A stretch of DNA of 64,000 bases from Spirometra erinaceieuropaei (GCA_902702965.1 CACRXP010000007.1:1663118-1727117), one strand, 5' to 3'. Positions 10,501 through 23,125 are shown, counted from the stretch's first letter. Notes: generated by a model not told the origin, from the letters alone. Numbers and translations: made by a program.

Positions 10501-12375
10501 CTTCTTCCGCCAAACGATCACTTCCAACGGGTATTGTTCCGCGATCGAGTTTATATGGGGTCACATGATTTCAAAGAGTATTTTTTTTAGTGAAATTCTA
10601 ATGAGTAGAGGACGAAAACTTAGAGCCATTTATCATTATGCTTCGTGCGGCAATACGCCCTAAAAGACATGTCTTTCTGTTGCAGCAGACCACCAACAAA
10701 ATCACCGCTCTCTGGAGGCGTAGGGAGGCTTGAATACAAGAGGGAGCTGTCTGTTTTGCATGCCTGAAAAAAGTGCGCAAATTACTGGCCTCAACGCTAA
10801 AATGAGTCGAGTTTAACATACTTTGGTTAAAGAGGGAGAAAAGACACAATACCCTCAGGGGAATAAAAACGACCATGAAACTTTGACTCGAAAAGAAAAA
10901 ACTTCAGGCCTCACCGACGGGGAATATTCGATGTAGAAGTGGACGGAAAAACAGAGACATCCTGATGGCAAGAATGCCGCACGGTAATTGGCTGTTGTGG
11001 CTTTTTATTAAGCCGCGCTAGCATTTGCCTAAATTAAAGGATGAAACTCTAATTTTTTGAAATTTTTTTATATTACATATTTAAAGTCCCCTCAGGCATT
11101 AAGAGTATTCCATAACTAACTACCTTAGCAAGAATCTGGGTGCGTATAGTGCTTAAGTTTCCCACATTTGCAGTTTTAATTCTTATGATCTTTACCTACC
11201 TGAAATTAAATTATGCATATGTTGCATGTCCATCCTGTCTATTCTTGAATAACATTGCAAATTCTACGTTTTTTTAACAAGCCTAGTCGCTCTTAGGTTG
11301 AAAATGTCCAGAGATATTCTAATGGGACATTTTTGTATTAGACACACCGAAATGCTTGCGGCGCGAAGGTTCGACAGCTAAGGAAAGATGAACGATGTTC
11401 GAAGACTAGCTGCTGGCTCCCGTGCTTTCTTCCACATTAATAAAAGTCCCGATTTCCATCAGATTAAGATTTCTGGCTGCATTATTTGTCCATGCAGCAG
11501 TCGCAATTCATCCTTGAGTTTTGTGCAAGATACGACAAAAGTGGTTATTATTCAAAAATTTCGATACACTTTGAATCACTTGTCACCTGGCCCTATAACT
11601 GGTAGAAAATAATGTCTTAGTCCTTATATGCTCTATGTTAGAAACCACGACTGATGCTAAAGTCATTGTCAATAAAGAAGACCTCCCGACTATCTTGCAT
11701 TTGCAGACCATTATCGAGAAAAGTAGACACTTATTTTCCCCCCAAATGCATTTGCAAACGGCCCAACGAACGCGCCCTGAATAGAATCGATCACACACCT
11801 GATATCATCAGAAGTCGCAGAGAGATTAAAACGCAAATTCGATATTTTATCCGCAATATACCTCAAAAGGTTACCCCAACACCAACAATCCAACAACTTA
11901 AACACTCGTGGGACCTAAACATCCCCATAACTTCCACCAGAAGGTCTTATTCAAGAAGCGAAAAAATTCAATCTTAACTACCTATGCCCAGACCGAAGAC
12001 GATCTAGTACTACAAAATCCTATATGGGAAAGAGGCCCGCGCAAACTAAAATCACTCATTGGCCCAGACTTCATGTTCATGCAAAGACGTAAAATACAGA
12101 AGGAAGACACCGGGTTTGAACGCGATAATTAGCATAGCGTTTCCTCAAGTGAATTTTTAGCAGGTAATTCTAATTCTGACACCACTAACAAAATCGCAAA
12201 ACCCAGTGTAAATAAAATATATAACACGCTCTCCCCTCGGATGAACCAATGGCGGCTACTTATGATACTGACACCCATCAAAAATAAACAACTACTAAAG
12301 CAGTTTAGAAGGGTGATCGGAAACAAACTAAACGAGCAGAACGACACACCATAAGTGCACATTAAGGGACGTAGA
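7570..12375. other. Long unassigned stretch
   Basis: Several frames of 60-107 codons are present (for example 7847-8167 on the plus strand and 11654-11977), but none resembles a protein family I know, and none sits between convincing splice sites. No tRNA-like fold, simple array or strong inverted repeat was noticed. It may hold very old repeats, introns of an unseen gene, or intergenic DNA. Confidence 0.5.
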
Positions 12376-12379
12376 TGGA

Positions 12380-13660
12380 GTAGTGAAACTTAAAATGTGT
12401 TGCTAAACACGGACTTCGTCATGGTTATTCATGCCTTACGAGTAATCTTCGCTCGCGGGAAAAGTGGCCAGAAGCCACAGACCAGGACCATCCAGTTGAT
12501 GACATCTTCTTCGACTTCGATAGGGCATTTCATATCGCGCCCCACGGACGAATCCTACAAAAGATTTGGCGACGTTGAAGCCAGGGAACAATTTCTAAGT
12601 GGATTAAAGTTTTCTTGCAATGCGGACTGCAACGCGTAATTTTTGGCACCACTGTATCCGATAAAAACCAGTAGAAAGTGATGTTTCACAGGGTTGGGTT
12701 CCAGGATCTCTCCTCTTTGTCATCCACATAAATGACTATACTGAATATCTTGACTGCGGTGCCATCATGTTTCAGATGGCACAAAACTCGGGAAATAATC
12801 GGCTCTGCTAACTGCACACAGAAAATGGAAGAATACGTTACTAATCTGGATGCATGGTCCATCAAGTGTTTCCTAGCGTTTTATGTATCCAAATGTGCAG
12901 CTGGTCGGAGACGTTCCCCAAACACAAGTACACTTTAAATAGGGTTCCACAAAAGAAAGATCATATGCACAAAGACCTAGGTATCTGGACAGATATAAAC
13001 TTTCTGCCCTCCAAAACTACAAAAGAATCGTCCAAAAGGCAGACAGCATCATTCACTGGATTAGGCGTGCTTTCATATTTCTTCAGTTCGAACTATTCGT
13101 TCGGATCTTTAACAGGTTCGTCAGACCACATCTGGAATTTGTAATGTCAACATGAATGCCCCGGATGGAGAAAGACAGTGACCTCATCGAGCAGGGATAA
13201 CGATTGGCGACAAAAATGGTGAACGGACTAAGGGCTCTGCCATATTCTGAAAGACTGACCAGACTGAACTTTCCTCTTATGTCCTATGAACAAGTGAGGT
13301 GCAACCTGATGTCAACATTCTGCACTCTCCGCGGGCATGAGAATTCGCTCAAATATGAGGATTTCTTTGAGTTTACGAGCATGAGTCACCTGCACAGTCA
13401 TCCGCAATAGGTAAAATGCAAATACACGCGCCCAGACCAATGATCTTGTCTCTCAATCAGCGGGTATTTCGACAGTGGAACTTATTCGCAAGTGATACAG
13501 TGGTTTCCGATGCTAAGGTTCTAGTCAGAAGGCAGTTTAGTCGTTTGACTTTTAATAATCGACGACTCTCATTGAAGGACTATCTGCGGCCAGCCTTGGG
13601 CCTTACTTCCCGACTTTATTTCCCGTGTAATGCACCACTGCATGCTTAATGCTAAGCATT
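12380..13660 (+). pseudogene. Decayed LINE-B ORF2 (reverse transcriptase to C-terminus)
   Basis: Frame-shifted pieces follow the LINE reverse transcriptase order. They are HGLRHGYSCLTSNL (start of the fingers block), DIFFDFDRAFHIAPHGRIL (motif A), a broken motif B/C region at 12640-12900, KDLGIWTDINFLPSK (thumb), FVRPHLEF, LRALPYSERLTRLNF and the closing LNQRVFRQWNLFASDTVV. The last block parallels FSNRVVEPWNNLPETVV in the insertion at 20.9-21.4 kb. Many stops and shifts make it inactive. An upstream endonuclease was not recognised at 11.4-12.4 kb. Confidence 0.75.
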
Positions 13661-13799
13661 TCTCTAAACTTTCGCAATTGACGGTATTTTGTGCAGGCTG
13701 TATGCAATTGCATTTATTGTGTTTACTACACACGAATGGGATCATTAAGGGCACTGCCCGTAACCCTTAAATCCATACGCACATTCGTATAAACTTATC

Positions 13800-13980
13800 C
13801 TCCAGAAAGTTAGCTTTGGTACACGGGTTAGGGGAGGGCAACTGCCCAAGTGCGTTGATCTTATTTTTACTCTGGAAAAGGAGAAAGTGCTCCACCTAGA
13901 AGATCAACTGCCGACAGTGTCAAGCGATCACATTGCGCTTTACTTTGAGCAAGAACTGTCTTCGGGTAATTTAGCAAATA
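13800..13980 (+). pseudogene. LINE endonuclease C-terminal fragment
   Basis: The plus-strand frame reads RVRGGQLPKCVDLIFTLEKE, then LHLEDQLPTVSSDHIALYFE. In CR1-like endonucleases the segment T-R-x-R-G, LDLVxT and the catalytic SDH close the domain, and all three are recognisable here. It lies just downstream of a LINE-B reverse transcriptase C-terminus, so it belongs to a separate truncated copy. No reverse transcriptase follows in the same orientation. Confidence 0.65.
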
Positions 13981-14289
13981 GAAGGGAAGTAGGCAGAGCC
14001 TTCGAAAACCCTAAATGCAGACATGCACTGAAAAAATGTACATGCTTACCTATCTATATGCGTACATTGTATCAGTCCTTGTCAATTAGTTAGTTCGTTC
14101 AATCACCCGGTGGAATAGGAAATTGGCAGTACGTCAAGTTCGGCGCACTTTGCCTTCAGTCTGCATGGCTGGACTCGGCGATTTGCCATTTATGCCAATT
14201 CAAAAGTACGGTCGAACTGAAGTGCACAGTATACTCCTCAAAGGAGTTTAAAGACCATGATCATGTACCTTCTATATTGCCTGTAGTAG

Positions 14290-14900
14290 AGAAGAATAAG
14301 TTTAAGTCTACTTAATCCCCCCGTTATTAGGTAGGTCATTCAGTCCGCTGACTAGTTTGATCGCCCTTCGTTGAACTTTCTCCAAGGAAGTGCAGTTTTG
14401 CTTCATCGAGGGGCGCCACGCCTGAACGCAAAATTCTAACACGGTCTGTGTTCAGAGGAGACTGACAGCGCCCAAGAGGTGCTACAATAGACCTCTTTTT
14501 TACTCTTTAAATTTTCAAGCGTTCGACCAAAAGCCTTTTGGTAAAGTGAAGGATCGCTCCCAGGACACCCGCAATTTCCTTTGCTGTCTTGGCGCGGCGG
14601 GCGAAGGTTAGAGAGTGGGCGTCATCCACACACCAAGGTTCCTTAATTCCTTAACTGGTTCGAGTTGGGGAGCTTCGACAAAATACCTACATTCAAATCT
14701 CATAACCTTTCTGTAACCAGACCGTAGTCAGATGACTTGGCGTTTGTTAAAACTGAGTCTTCGAAATTGTCTTTCGAGGCAAGATTATATCTGCCTGCCG
14801 TTAGCTTCAAAAGACTACTTTCAGTGGTCTTGCTCGCACCTTCTCTGCAGAATTTCCAACTAGAGAACACAAACAGAAGATCTTTTGGATTCAAGACACT
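14290..14900 (-). pseudogene. Decayed LINE-B fragment (thumb region)
   Basis: Read leftward, the piece contains VKKRSIVAPLGRCQSPLNTD, then VLEFCVQAWRPSMKQNCTSL and EKVQRRAIKLVSGLNDLP. The last two are the canonical segment after the polymerase core of CR1-like LINEs. VKKRSIVAPLGRCQS recurs at 15.95 kb as KRFIATPLGRCQS, so both pieces are one family. Stops and shifts are frequent and neither end is defined. Confidence 0.65.
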
Positions 14901-15357
14901 TCATCGAATTCTTGGGTATTATTCAGTAACTTCGGAACGTCAGAAAGTCGTGTTTAACTCTCCTTTTGGAGTCTCAACAGGAGCATCAGGGACTCCCTGG
15001 ACTATCAGACAAAGAAATACTTCAGGGTAAATACATGTCTTCATCCTGGCTCCTTTATGGTTGCTAGACTGAATCAGAGGCTTCCATTTTCTTCCACTGA
15101 AGGTTCTGGAATACTTACTGCTTAAAATTCTTGATGTAGACTTTTCCTACCCCCCTCCCCTGTTGTCGCGATGTTTTGACTACGTATTCAACTAAGTGCT
15201 CTATAGAACACTCCGAATGGCTGGGAGAACTTGATGGCAATGGTAGACCTTGCGAACTCGTTATCTTACATCTCGGCACAACAAAACCCTCGTCATTTAC
15301 ATTTGCATGTATAGACGCGCTACATTCGACATTTTTATTGACTTCGACGAGTAGTAT

Positions 15358-15358
15358 C

Positions 15359-15396
<38 letters not shown>
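15358..15396. repeat. (TAA)n microsatellite, 3' tail of LINE-B copy
   Basis: A pure run of about 13 TAA units. On the minus strand it lies at the expected 3' end of the LINE-B copy to its right, so it is best read as that element's tail rather than an independent microsatellite. Confidence 0.8.
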
Positions 15397-17395
15397 GTGA
15401 AATTGTATTTAATGCCCTTTGACAGGAACCGTCGAATACAGTACGTCACAGGCCGACTAGCAGTGGGAAAAGCTCATGAGGGTGTGAACATAGGTGATAG
15501 TATTTTTGGATAGTTCGGGTGGTTAAAGAGAAAAGAACTGTATCCCCTGAATTGTCATCAGCCCAAAAGAGGAGCGGTCAACGCTGCATCGGGTGTTTTC
15601 AGTATCTGTTCCTCTTCTTGGAATTGGGACTGCACCCAGCAGGGTGCATGAATGAATGTGCTCGGTGTCGGCCGAGAAAATTTTCTATAATGTTGCAAGC
15701 TGCAGAGCCAGCATCAACTCTCACAGGATGAGACCGGACAGAGAGATCAGAGTCCACGAACTCCATTACTACGGAAGATTAGTTCGGCTGGCTCATTGCC
15801 TGTCTTCAGTCGTCCAGCATAGAAATCCCATCTGTCTTTATTGGAGGCCTCGGTATCGCTATCCTCCGTTCCTGGCGTCCACGCTTGTAAACATTCGGCC
15901 AAAGTGCGGCCAAAAGGGTTGAGTTGAGCTAAGGTTATTTTCCTGTGTTCAAAGAAGACTGACATCGCCCAAGAGGTGTCGCAATAAACCTTTTCTATTC
16001 TACTATTTTACACGTACATTGCGATGCCTCTGAGACGAAATTATTCAGATATTTGCGTTTTACGCTTCACCTTTTACAATTCTTTTCATTAGTTCTTTTA
16101 AGTTACAAAAATGTCTTTAAATATGCAAGCTCACTATCCAGTTTCTTTACTTTAAGCCGGACATTTGGGCATCCAACTGAAGGTGGATTTCCCTATGCCA
16201 CCTCTGTTGTGATTATTACGCTCTTGGCACTTCTTACTGCTTCCTGGCTGTTGGCATAAAGCAGGTGGACGCCAATTTTAGATGCGAACATTGTTCCCAT
16301 TTGCACACAATTTACCCTAAAAGTAAGCAAACCATATGAGCTATGCGCAAACACGACTGGGTCCTCTAGATGCCTTGGAGGCTATGGGTAGCTTTCGATC
16401 CTCAAGTATTTTGAAGTTTTGTTTTCCAAGACTATGGTTTGATCGTGATCTAACCTCAAAGTTCGATTATGGTTGGTCACAAGTCCGCTACGTAGTCAAC
16501 TGTATTATGCTGATAAACAAACTCTGTTTGATTCAGGTCAGTGAGAAAATTTGACGCGATTGACTTTTTTCAGAAATGCAGAAAGTGACTTTGCGCCCAC
16601 GGTTCCAGTACCAAGTTCAGAGATCATAATTGCGAAGTGGAGTCTAAAACGAACTGGTTCCAGTTGGAGCGCAGAATAATGCCGTTGTGCACAGCTGGGC
16701 CATAATATTTCCCCCTGTTGCTAGATCGTAATCAAATAACCCAGCATTTGTTAAAGTTGAAGTTACTGAACTGCTCATGTAACTATTTTGCAAGCCAACC
16801 GTCTTTGAATTATGCTTATTCCCTCCGTCTTCTACCGATTTTCACAAATAAAGGTAGCCAGAGACATTTTCCACTGCAGTTCAGGCAATCCAGGCAGCCG
16901 TTTACATACACGTAAAACGGAATTGAATTCAGAAAGCTCCCCTGCGGAATGCCTTTGTGAGCGTTTATCCACTCCGATTTGGCATTACCAAAAAACACGC
17001 TGAGATGTGATCGTAGGGTAGGCGGCCAGCAGTTTCAGTAGACTCTCAGTCACAGCTATTGTATATAACGCAAATATAAGTCGCTTGCTGGGGGCACTGC
17101 CAATGGTTATTCTAAAGTCAGTGTGGACTGCGTTTACTAAAGAATCCATTCCGATAACTTTCGTCCAGCACTCCATGGCTGCGACCAATTTATTGAGACA
17201 AGATCGACCCCTTCTAAATCCATATTGATGCAGGCCAATCAAGCATTTCTTCCCAAGATGCCTCATTAATTCTATTTTTATTTTCTAATCCACCAGTTCA
17301 CAAAAAACTTTGGCGAGACTCACTGGTCCGAAGCTATTTGGTGGGATTCTTTCGCCCACTGTACATAGGGGGCCTATGTTGGTTTGGTTCTAGTC
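15358..17395 (-). pseudogene. LINE-B copy, 5'-truncated, with (ATT)n tail
   Basis: Read leftward from about 17395: PNSFGPVSLAKVFCE (RT motif 1), HQYGFRRGRSCLNKLV, a mutated motif A region VNAVHTDFRITIGSAPSKR, then after a frameshift AHKGIPQGSFLNSIPF and YVNGCLDCLNC (motif B). The YADD box is not recognisable. Thumb traces follow at 16560-16350 and 15990-15750, including CLQAWTPGTEDS. The element ends in an ATT run (minus-strand sense), the usual microsatellite tail of CR1-like LINEs. It is inactive, with multiple frame breaks. Confidence 0.7.
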
Positions 17396-17483
17396 ACTAG
17401 TCAGGGATCCAGCATTTATCGAAGCTTCGAAGATCTTGGTGGTTGGCAGTCCAGTGGGTCTGAGAGATAATTTAGAACTTCTA

Positions 17484-18199
17484 GATAGATAGATAGATAA
17501 TTTTTATTAAAGACCCGTCGGGGTTCCATCATAGCAAGTTAAAATAAATTTACACGAGAGTTTTAGACGAGGTAGGCCGAATCTTTACAAAATGAACATA
17601 ATATTTTCTGAATTAGAAGTCCATTGAGAAACATGATGATTGAGGGGTGAAAAAAACTCCTTACAAAAAGTTAAAAATGATTGGATTAATTTTACAGGAG
17701 AAAAAAACCCCTCAATAAAAATAATGACAGAAAAAAAACGAGCAGGACTGGCCTGTAGGTGGCGGTATATAACGGAATGTTGTCGGTCATCGTCAGGGTA
17801 GCAATAAATCTCAGCGTTGAGGGGTACGAATGTGGGTCAGACAGGACTGGCTTGCATGTGGCATTGTATACGGGAGTCACAATTGAGATCGTCTGGGCCG
17901 GATTGATACGCCGCGTCAAAGAGGCCAGACGAGAGGAACCGAGATGCGATCGGCCACAGCACGCTTCGAGCTCAGCCGAGCAGTGAGGAAGGGAGGTACG
18001 ACCGAACTACTAGTAAACAGTGAATACTGAGGGTTCCGCCGTGAGCGTCGACAGACCGCATGAGGTCGGAATGCGAGAGATGACATCAAAAACCGCGAAA
18101 ATTGTCGCTATGGGGGAGGAGTGATAGCAGTGGATTTAGAAACCAATTCAAAACAGGGATTTCTAACGATATAATTAAGAGTTACCACTAGATCTACCA
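17484..18199 (-). other. LINE-A 3' UTR with GC-rich block and (TCTA)n tail
   Basis: Non-coding end of LINE-A copy 1. A GC-rich block (about 17735-18090) with repeated GGACTGGC...TGTGGC-type units matches the UTR of copy 2 at 27.4-28.06 kb. The last 160 bp are A/T-rich, contain AATAAA just before the tail, and end in CTAT units. Confidence 0.75.
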
Positions 18200-21100
18200 C
18201 TAAATCCCAGGAGGACCCTTCTCGAAGTCAAGTATCAGTGTGTTCGGGAATGAGACCGTTAACAGTGCCTTTATGCTTTCCGGTGTAAGATGTTTGCGTA
18301 ATTTCGACTTGAATACCAGTAACTTAGGCGATAATCTAATTTCAGGCGGAAGATTATTCCAAAGGAAGGCATATTTGGAAGCAAAGAAGAGGGAACGCTT
18401 AGATGTAGTACAAAGAGGCGGCGGAATCACCATGCAGGAGTTGCGCGTGGCATAAGACCGATCTCTCGGAGTGAGAGTGTCAATGTGCGGAAGACTGGAG
18501 CTAGAGTTGATGCGAAAAAGGAAGCAAAGGCCAGCTTCGAGTCTTCTAACCCACAAAAACTTCATGTTCGCCAGCTGACATCTCTGAGTATAAGAAATAC
18601 TGGACGAAGCTTGAGAGAACAGTTTCCGGGTGAAAACCCTCTGAACATTTTCGATTTTATTACGGTCGCAGGCGTTCATTAAACCGAAGAAAGGACAGCA
18701 GTATTCGACGACTGGAAGAACAAACATTTGATAAAGTCTTAGCTTCATTTCCGGAAGGAAAAAATTATGCGATATGAATCCACATATCTGCGCGGCTTTG
18801 GCAGAGATTTTATCTGCATGAGGTGATAAAGTAAGCTTATGTGTATAACTTAGACCTAGGTCCTTTATGGAGAGGCATTCTGAGAGTGGGTTATTCTGAA
18901 AAATTATGGGACCAGGAAGTTTGGTAGGACCAAAAGACATGAAACTACACTTTGATGATGAAAACTCCATCTGCCATGTCGAACCCCATCTGCTTAAGCG
19001 TAGTAAATCGGCATTAATTTTTTCAACACAAACATTTTCGGTGTCCTTAGAGTATGAGTAAACACACTTGAGGTCATCGGCATAAGTAAAAGTTTGCGAA
19101 TTTCCGAGTTCAGTCGAAATATCATTGATGTACAGAAGGAAGAGTAGCGGACCCAGAACCGTTCCTTGAAGTACGCCACACGTGATCGAGTGGGGTGTCG
19201 AGTAGCTATTACCGACCATGACTTTCTGATATCGGTTGGACAGATAGGACCTGATGAAGTCGAGTAGAGGCGGCCGGATGCCGAGAGCTTCAAATTTTAC
19301 TAAAAGACGTCTACGGGGCACCTTGTCAAAGGCTTGGCTAAGATTAAAGTAAATAACTACCACTGACTGCCGCTCATTACGAAGAGAAGTGATTAGATTA
19401 AGAAAGACCAAGTGAAATGTTTCGCAGGATCGTTCAGGTAAAAATCCATGCTGACTAGAGCTCAGAAGCCGATTAGCTAGACAGAAGTCAATAATTACAT
19501 TGAAAATAATCCTTTCAAGAAGTTTTGCTAGAGACGGCGTTTTGTGCACGCTCCGATAGTTATTAACATCGGACCGAAATCCTGACTTAAAAACGGGAAT
19601 GATAATTGACGTTTTCCATGTTTCAGGAAAGAATGCTTTTGAAATATAAACAGAGAATAAATGCCTGAGCAATATGGGAAGGTCGGACGCTTATTTAATA
19701 ATCGAATTCGGAATCCCGTCCGTTCCTGAGCAGTGTGAGTATTTCAAACGGCTTATGTGTTTCTTAATTAGATCTGAGGAGACATCGATTGTGCTAAGTG
19801 TTCTATCTGAAAGTGATCGAAAGAAAGGGACCGGATCGGACTCGGTAGCAAGGTGTTTTGCAAAGAAAGCATTAAACAACTCCGCCTTGTCAGTGTCATC
19901 GGTTAGGAAGACTTTGTTATCATTCAGCAGGGGTGGAAGTTCGTGACCACGCTTAGAGGAGGACCGATGACGGAAGATATAAGCGACGGATTTGCCAGGG
20001 CTCGAACCACTGAGAGCAATTGATTCTCTTTGCCTGTCGCGCGCTTGGCGCATCCTTGAGGCCATCTCAAAGATCTCTGTGATTGTAAGATGAACTGATA
20101 AGGAACTAGTGGATGGGTCACGCAGTTTTCACCTCAACGTTTTTAGTCTGTTCTGAAGAAAATGAGGAACAAGGGAATCTGAAGAAGTAGGCTTGAGATA
20201 TCTACGCGGCACAAACTCTAGAATGTCCTTGGAAACATTGGACATGACATCACGAAGAATGGTTTCATCGCTACAAGTGAGGAAGCCACACCAATCCAAG
20301 GATCTCATATAGTTATTTATTAAGTCGCTATCTACGCAGTCGTAGTTCATGTAAGTCCGAACGCCGCTTGTCTTTTTTGAAAAGGCAAGCGGTAAAAAAC
20401 AATGAATTAATACGTGGCCACTGTCAAAGAGGTCCCTTTTCAAAGCAACAGAAAGAGGAGCAATGTCATTGATAAAGATTAGATCTAAAATGTGATTATC
20501 TCTTGTTGGAGAGCGCACCAGTTGGGACCAATTAGAAAAATTGACAATATCTTGAAAGGGCTGGAATCTGGGTGGGCAGCTATTGGAAACCCAGTCAATT
20601 TCAGGAAGGTTAAAATCCCCAGTGATTATTTTAACATCGAAAACTGCTTCCGAAATTAATTTAAATATTTCACAGAGTTGCGAATCATCACTGGCAAAAG
20701 AATTTGGGGGATTGTAGATACAGCCAACAATTGCCTTTCTTTGCGGCGAGAGAATAACAGATGCAAAGCCGAAGTTTCCCGTGAATGAGGAAACATCCAA
20801 GTAATAGGGAGAGTGCTTTAGGTAGGATTTAAGATAAAGAAGACAACCACTCCCACGCCTAGTCGTGCGGTCTTGGCGGTAAAAATCGAAGTCATCTATG
20901 AGTTATAGGCAGTTGCGCGGAGGCATGATACAAACTTTCCGTATCGTGCGCGGCTTGGATTGTGCCCTTCGGTGCAATGACTTTTTCCAACTCGCCGCTA
21001 CAACTCACCTCCGGGGACATCCCTTCAAGCTACGTGTGCCACAGGGTAGACTGAATGTGAGAAAATATTTCTTCTCCAACCGTGTCGTGGAACCGTGGAA

Positions 21101-22145
21101 TAACCTGCCCGAGACGGTTGTTATGTCTCAATCGGTGGAGACATTTAAATGTCGCCTTGACAGATATATGCTGCAGCAACAAGCGGACTATGTGACTTTT
21201 TAACCATGTGACTAGTGACATATGTGAATCAATGTATGCATTCACTTAATGCTGTAATTGCTTCACATTTTTGCATGTTTATCGATTTTTTATGTACAAA
21301 TAGGGAGTTCAAAGGCGTAAGCCTATTTCCCTCAAATACACTGACTGACTGACTGAGAAGGGCAGAGTCAGGAATTAGAGAATGTGTCCAAGATTCTGTT
21401 ACACATATAATATCAGGCGTCATTTCCAGAGCAATGGCTCTGATTTGGGCCATCTTGTTTATAACTGACCTTGCATTCAATAATATAATATCTAATGTGT
21501 TTCGAACGGCAATGCTATTTTTGACGGTATTTAAAAAAAATTTGGAGGTGGATATGTAAGCTGTGAATTAATGACACTTGGAGAATAAGTGCCAGTTAAT
21601 TATAGAGTTATTGACGTACGGGGAGTCAGAAAGAAAAGGCTGAGTATGAGACCTAAAGGATGTGGGGATATAGTTTTCAAACATTGGAATGCTAGGGGAG
21701 TTAGAACATGGGTAGACTTGTTGGTAGTTAAATAATGGAGGAAGGAGAGGAGGAGGGAGGCTAGAAGGAAAGTAGGGGCTAGTGGGTGAGGGTAGGCCGC
21801 AATAAGAATGAAAGGGTGGGAAATCAGGTCTAGGTTGGAAGTCAAAGGAGATAGGTTGACGTACCTGAGAGCAATTGGCCTTAAGTGGTGGGAAACCTGA
21901 ACTAGGTTGGGGCATAAATGATTTAGGGCAATTCATGTATGAATTATTTGCTGGATATATAGTAGGGCTTTGATAAGTAACCGGTACGCAGGACAGAGAA
22001 TTATTCGGGGATATAATTGGAGCTGCGGGGTTTGTAGACGTGCTGGGCTGAACAGACTTGTTAGATCTAAGAGAAGGCGTCGTACCCCTAAATGGAACTC
22101 TACGACCTATCTTTTGGGTCGGAGTGTGATTTAATTTTCAAGTCT
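18200..22145 (-). pseudogene. LINE-A ORF2: endonuclease plus reverse transcriptase
   Basis: Read leftward: a Pro-rich N-terminal linker (22145-21571), then the endonuclease NARSVINKMAQIRA and PDIICVTESWTHS, interrupted at 21357/20903 by a LINE-B insertion. It resumes at DDFDFYRQDRTTRRGSG, with IITGDFNLPEIDW and DLFDSGHVLIHCF. The reverse transcriptase follows: PETWKTSIIIPVF, FLPERSCETF, VIYFNLSQAFDKVP, GVLQGTVLGPLLF and YADD at 19084-19073. The C-terminus contains WNNLPPEIRLSP and ends with TAG at 18202. In-frame stops lie at 21570-21568, 20131-20129 and 19693-19691; otherwise one frame holds throughout once the insertion is set aside. In motif A the catalytic Asp is Asn (YFNLS), whereas copy 2 has YFDLS. 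Confidence 0.85.
20903..21357 (+). mobile_element. LINE-B 3' fragment inserted in LINE-A ORF2
   Basis: A 455 bp plus-strand insertion encoding the end of LINE-B ORF2 (GGMIQTFRIVRGLD, THLRGHPFKLRV, FSNRVVEPWNNLPETVV, CRLDRYM; stop near 21200), a short 3' UTR and a (CTGA)n tail at 21340-21357. TGAG stands at both junctions (20899-20902 and 21354-21357), a possible 4 bp target duplication. Setting aside 455 bp puts the two halves of the LINE-A endonuclease in one frame with no gap (SALL then IDDFDFY), so the boundaries are exact to within the TGAG. Confidence 0.9.
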
Positions 22146-22221
22146 CACCGTTCTGACGCCAAACCACTGGTGACTTAACTGTAAACCTTACAGCACCCAG
22201 TTGGACAATAGAAGTTATCGG

Positions 22222-23125
22222 TCAAGCTGATGTAGACGGAGTTTCATGTGTCTCAGCGGGACTATCCTGAGGATACGAAACTACAAATGGGGCTGCTGCT
22301 GCTGCAGCTAGTTCAGGGGCAGGCAAATGCGTCAAGTGGTTCGAGTGAGATGGAGATGTAGGAGAAAGAGGAAGGAGGGAGTCAGATGTCGCAGGAGTAG
22401 GAGAAGCTGAATCCTTACGGCCACTTGTATTATGACCGAGTTGGGGAGCATTAGACTGAGAAGCAGTGGGTTTACGTGAGAATAGAGACCCTATTCTACG
22501 CTCCATAAGAGTAAGATCACGACAAAGGAAAAATTTTGCCTTCTCTAGGTACGCAGTCATACGCTCTCGATGAGTAAAGATTGTGTCAACTTCGATTGAT
22601 GAAAACAATTTGACTAAGATGGGTGGATTTTTGCTACGGGAGGACAAGCGTTTGGCATCGGCTATTTTGTAGTTGAAACCACATGAATACAGGAAATTGG
22701 TCGCAACATCAATTGGCCGAGCAGATCGAGGAACATTTTTTTAGCAGGAAGTTGTAAGAACGTTTCTGTCTATCACTAGATTCACTGGCGATCAGGTGAA
22801 CAAGTGAGTCGAGACGCCTACATTCTTCAGAGGGAATATCGGAGATGTTCCCGTCGAATAAATGTCCAAGAATTGTCAGCAAAGAGCCAAACTTTAGCAT
22901 AAAGTCATTGCAGTGGTCAAGTGCAGACAGATTAAGCTGCCGATCAATTACAACGGGTGACGACTGACTAGTAATATCATCTGACTTAGAATTAGGTAAA
23001 GCTTCTGACTTACGTTTAGTTAGGCCATGCTTACTTACAAGAGTCGAGAGCTTACGTCGACCAGCGACTTTTGGTCTCATCTTGTCTCGAGGCAATTTGT
23101 GATTAAGAAAACTTCTGGCAGACAA
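22222..23125 (-). pseudogene. LINE-A ORF1 with a single frameshift
   Basis: ORF1 starts at an ATG near 23125 with a basic region, passes through SEALPNSKSD and a leucine-rich segment, and reaches SYNFLLKK at a run of seven A near 22740. There the frame breaks. One base fewer in the run would continue into NVPRSARPIDVATNFLYSCG, then RSKNPPILVKLFSSIEVDTI and ERMTAYLEKAKFF, an RRM-like part, and a Pro/Ser-rich tail ending at 22222. LINE ORF1 proteins coat element RNA. The single slip could be a mutation, an assembly error or, less likely, programmed frameshifting. Confidence 0.65.

Noticed and set aside
15300..15357. DIFIDFDE resembling LINE motif A on the plus strand
   Set aside because: Too short, no neighbouring motifs in any frame, and it abuts the tail of a minus-strand LINE.
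18485..18682. Plus-strand frames across LINE-A
   Set aside because: They are shadows of the minus-strand ORF2.
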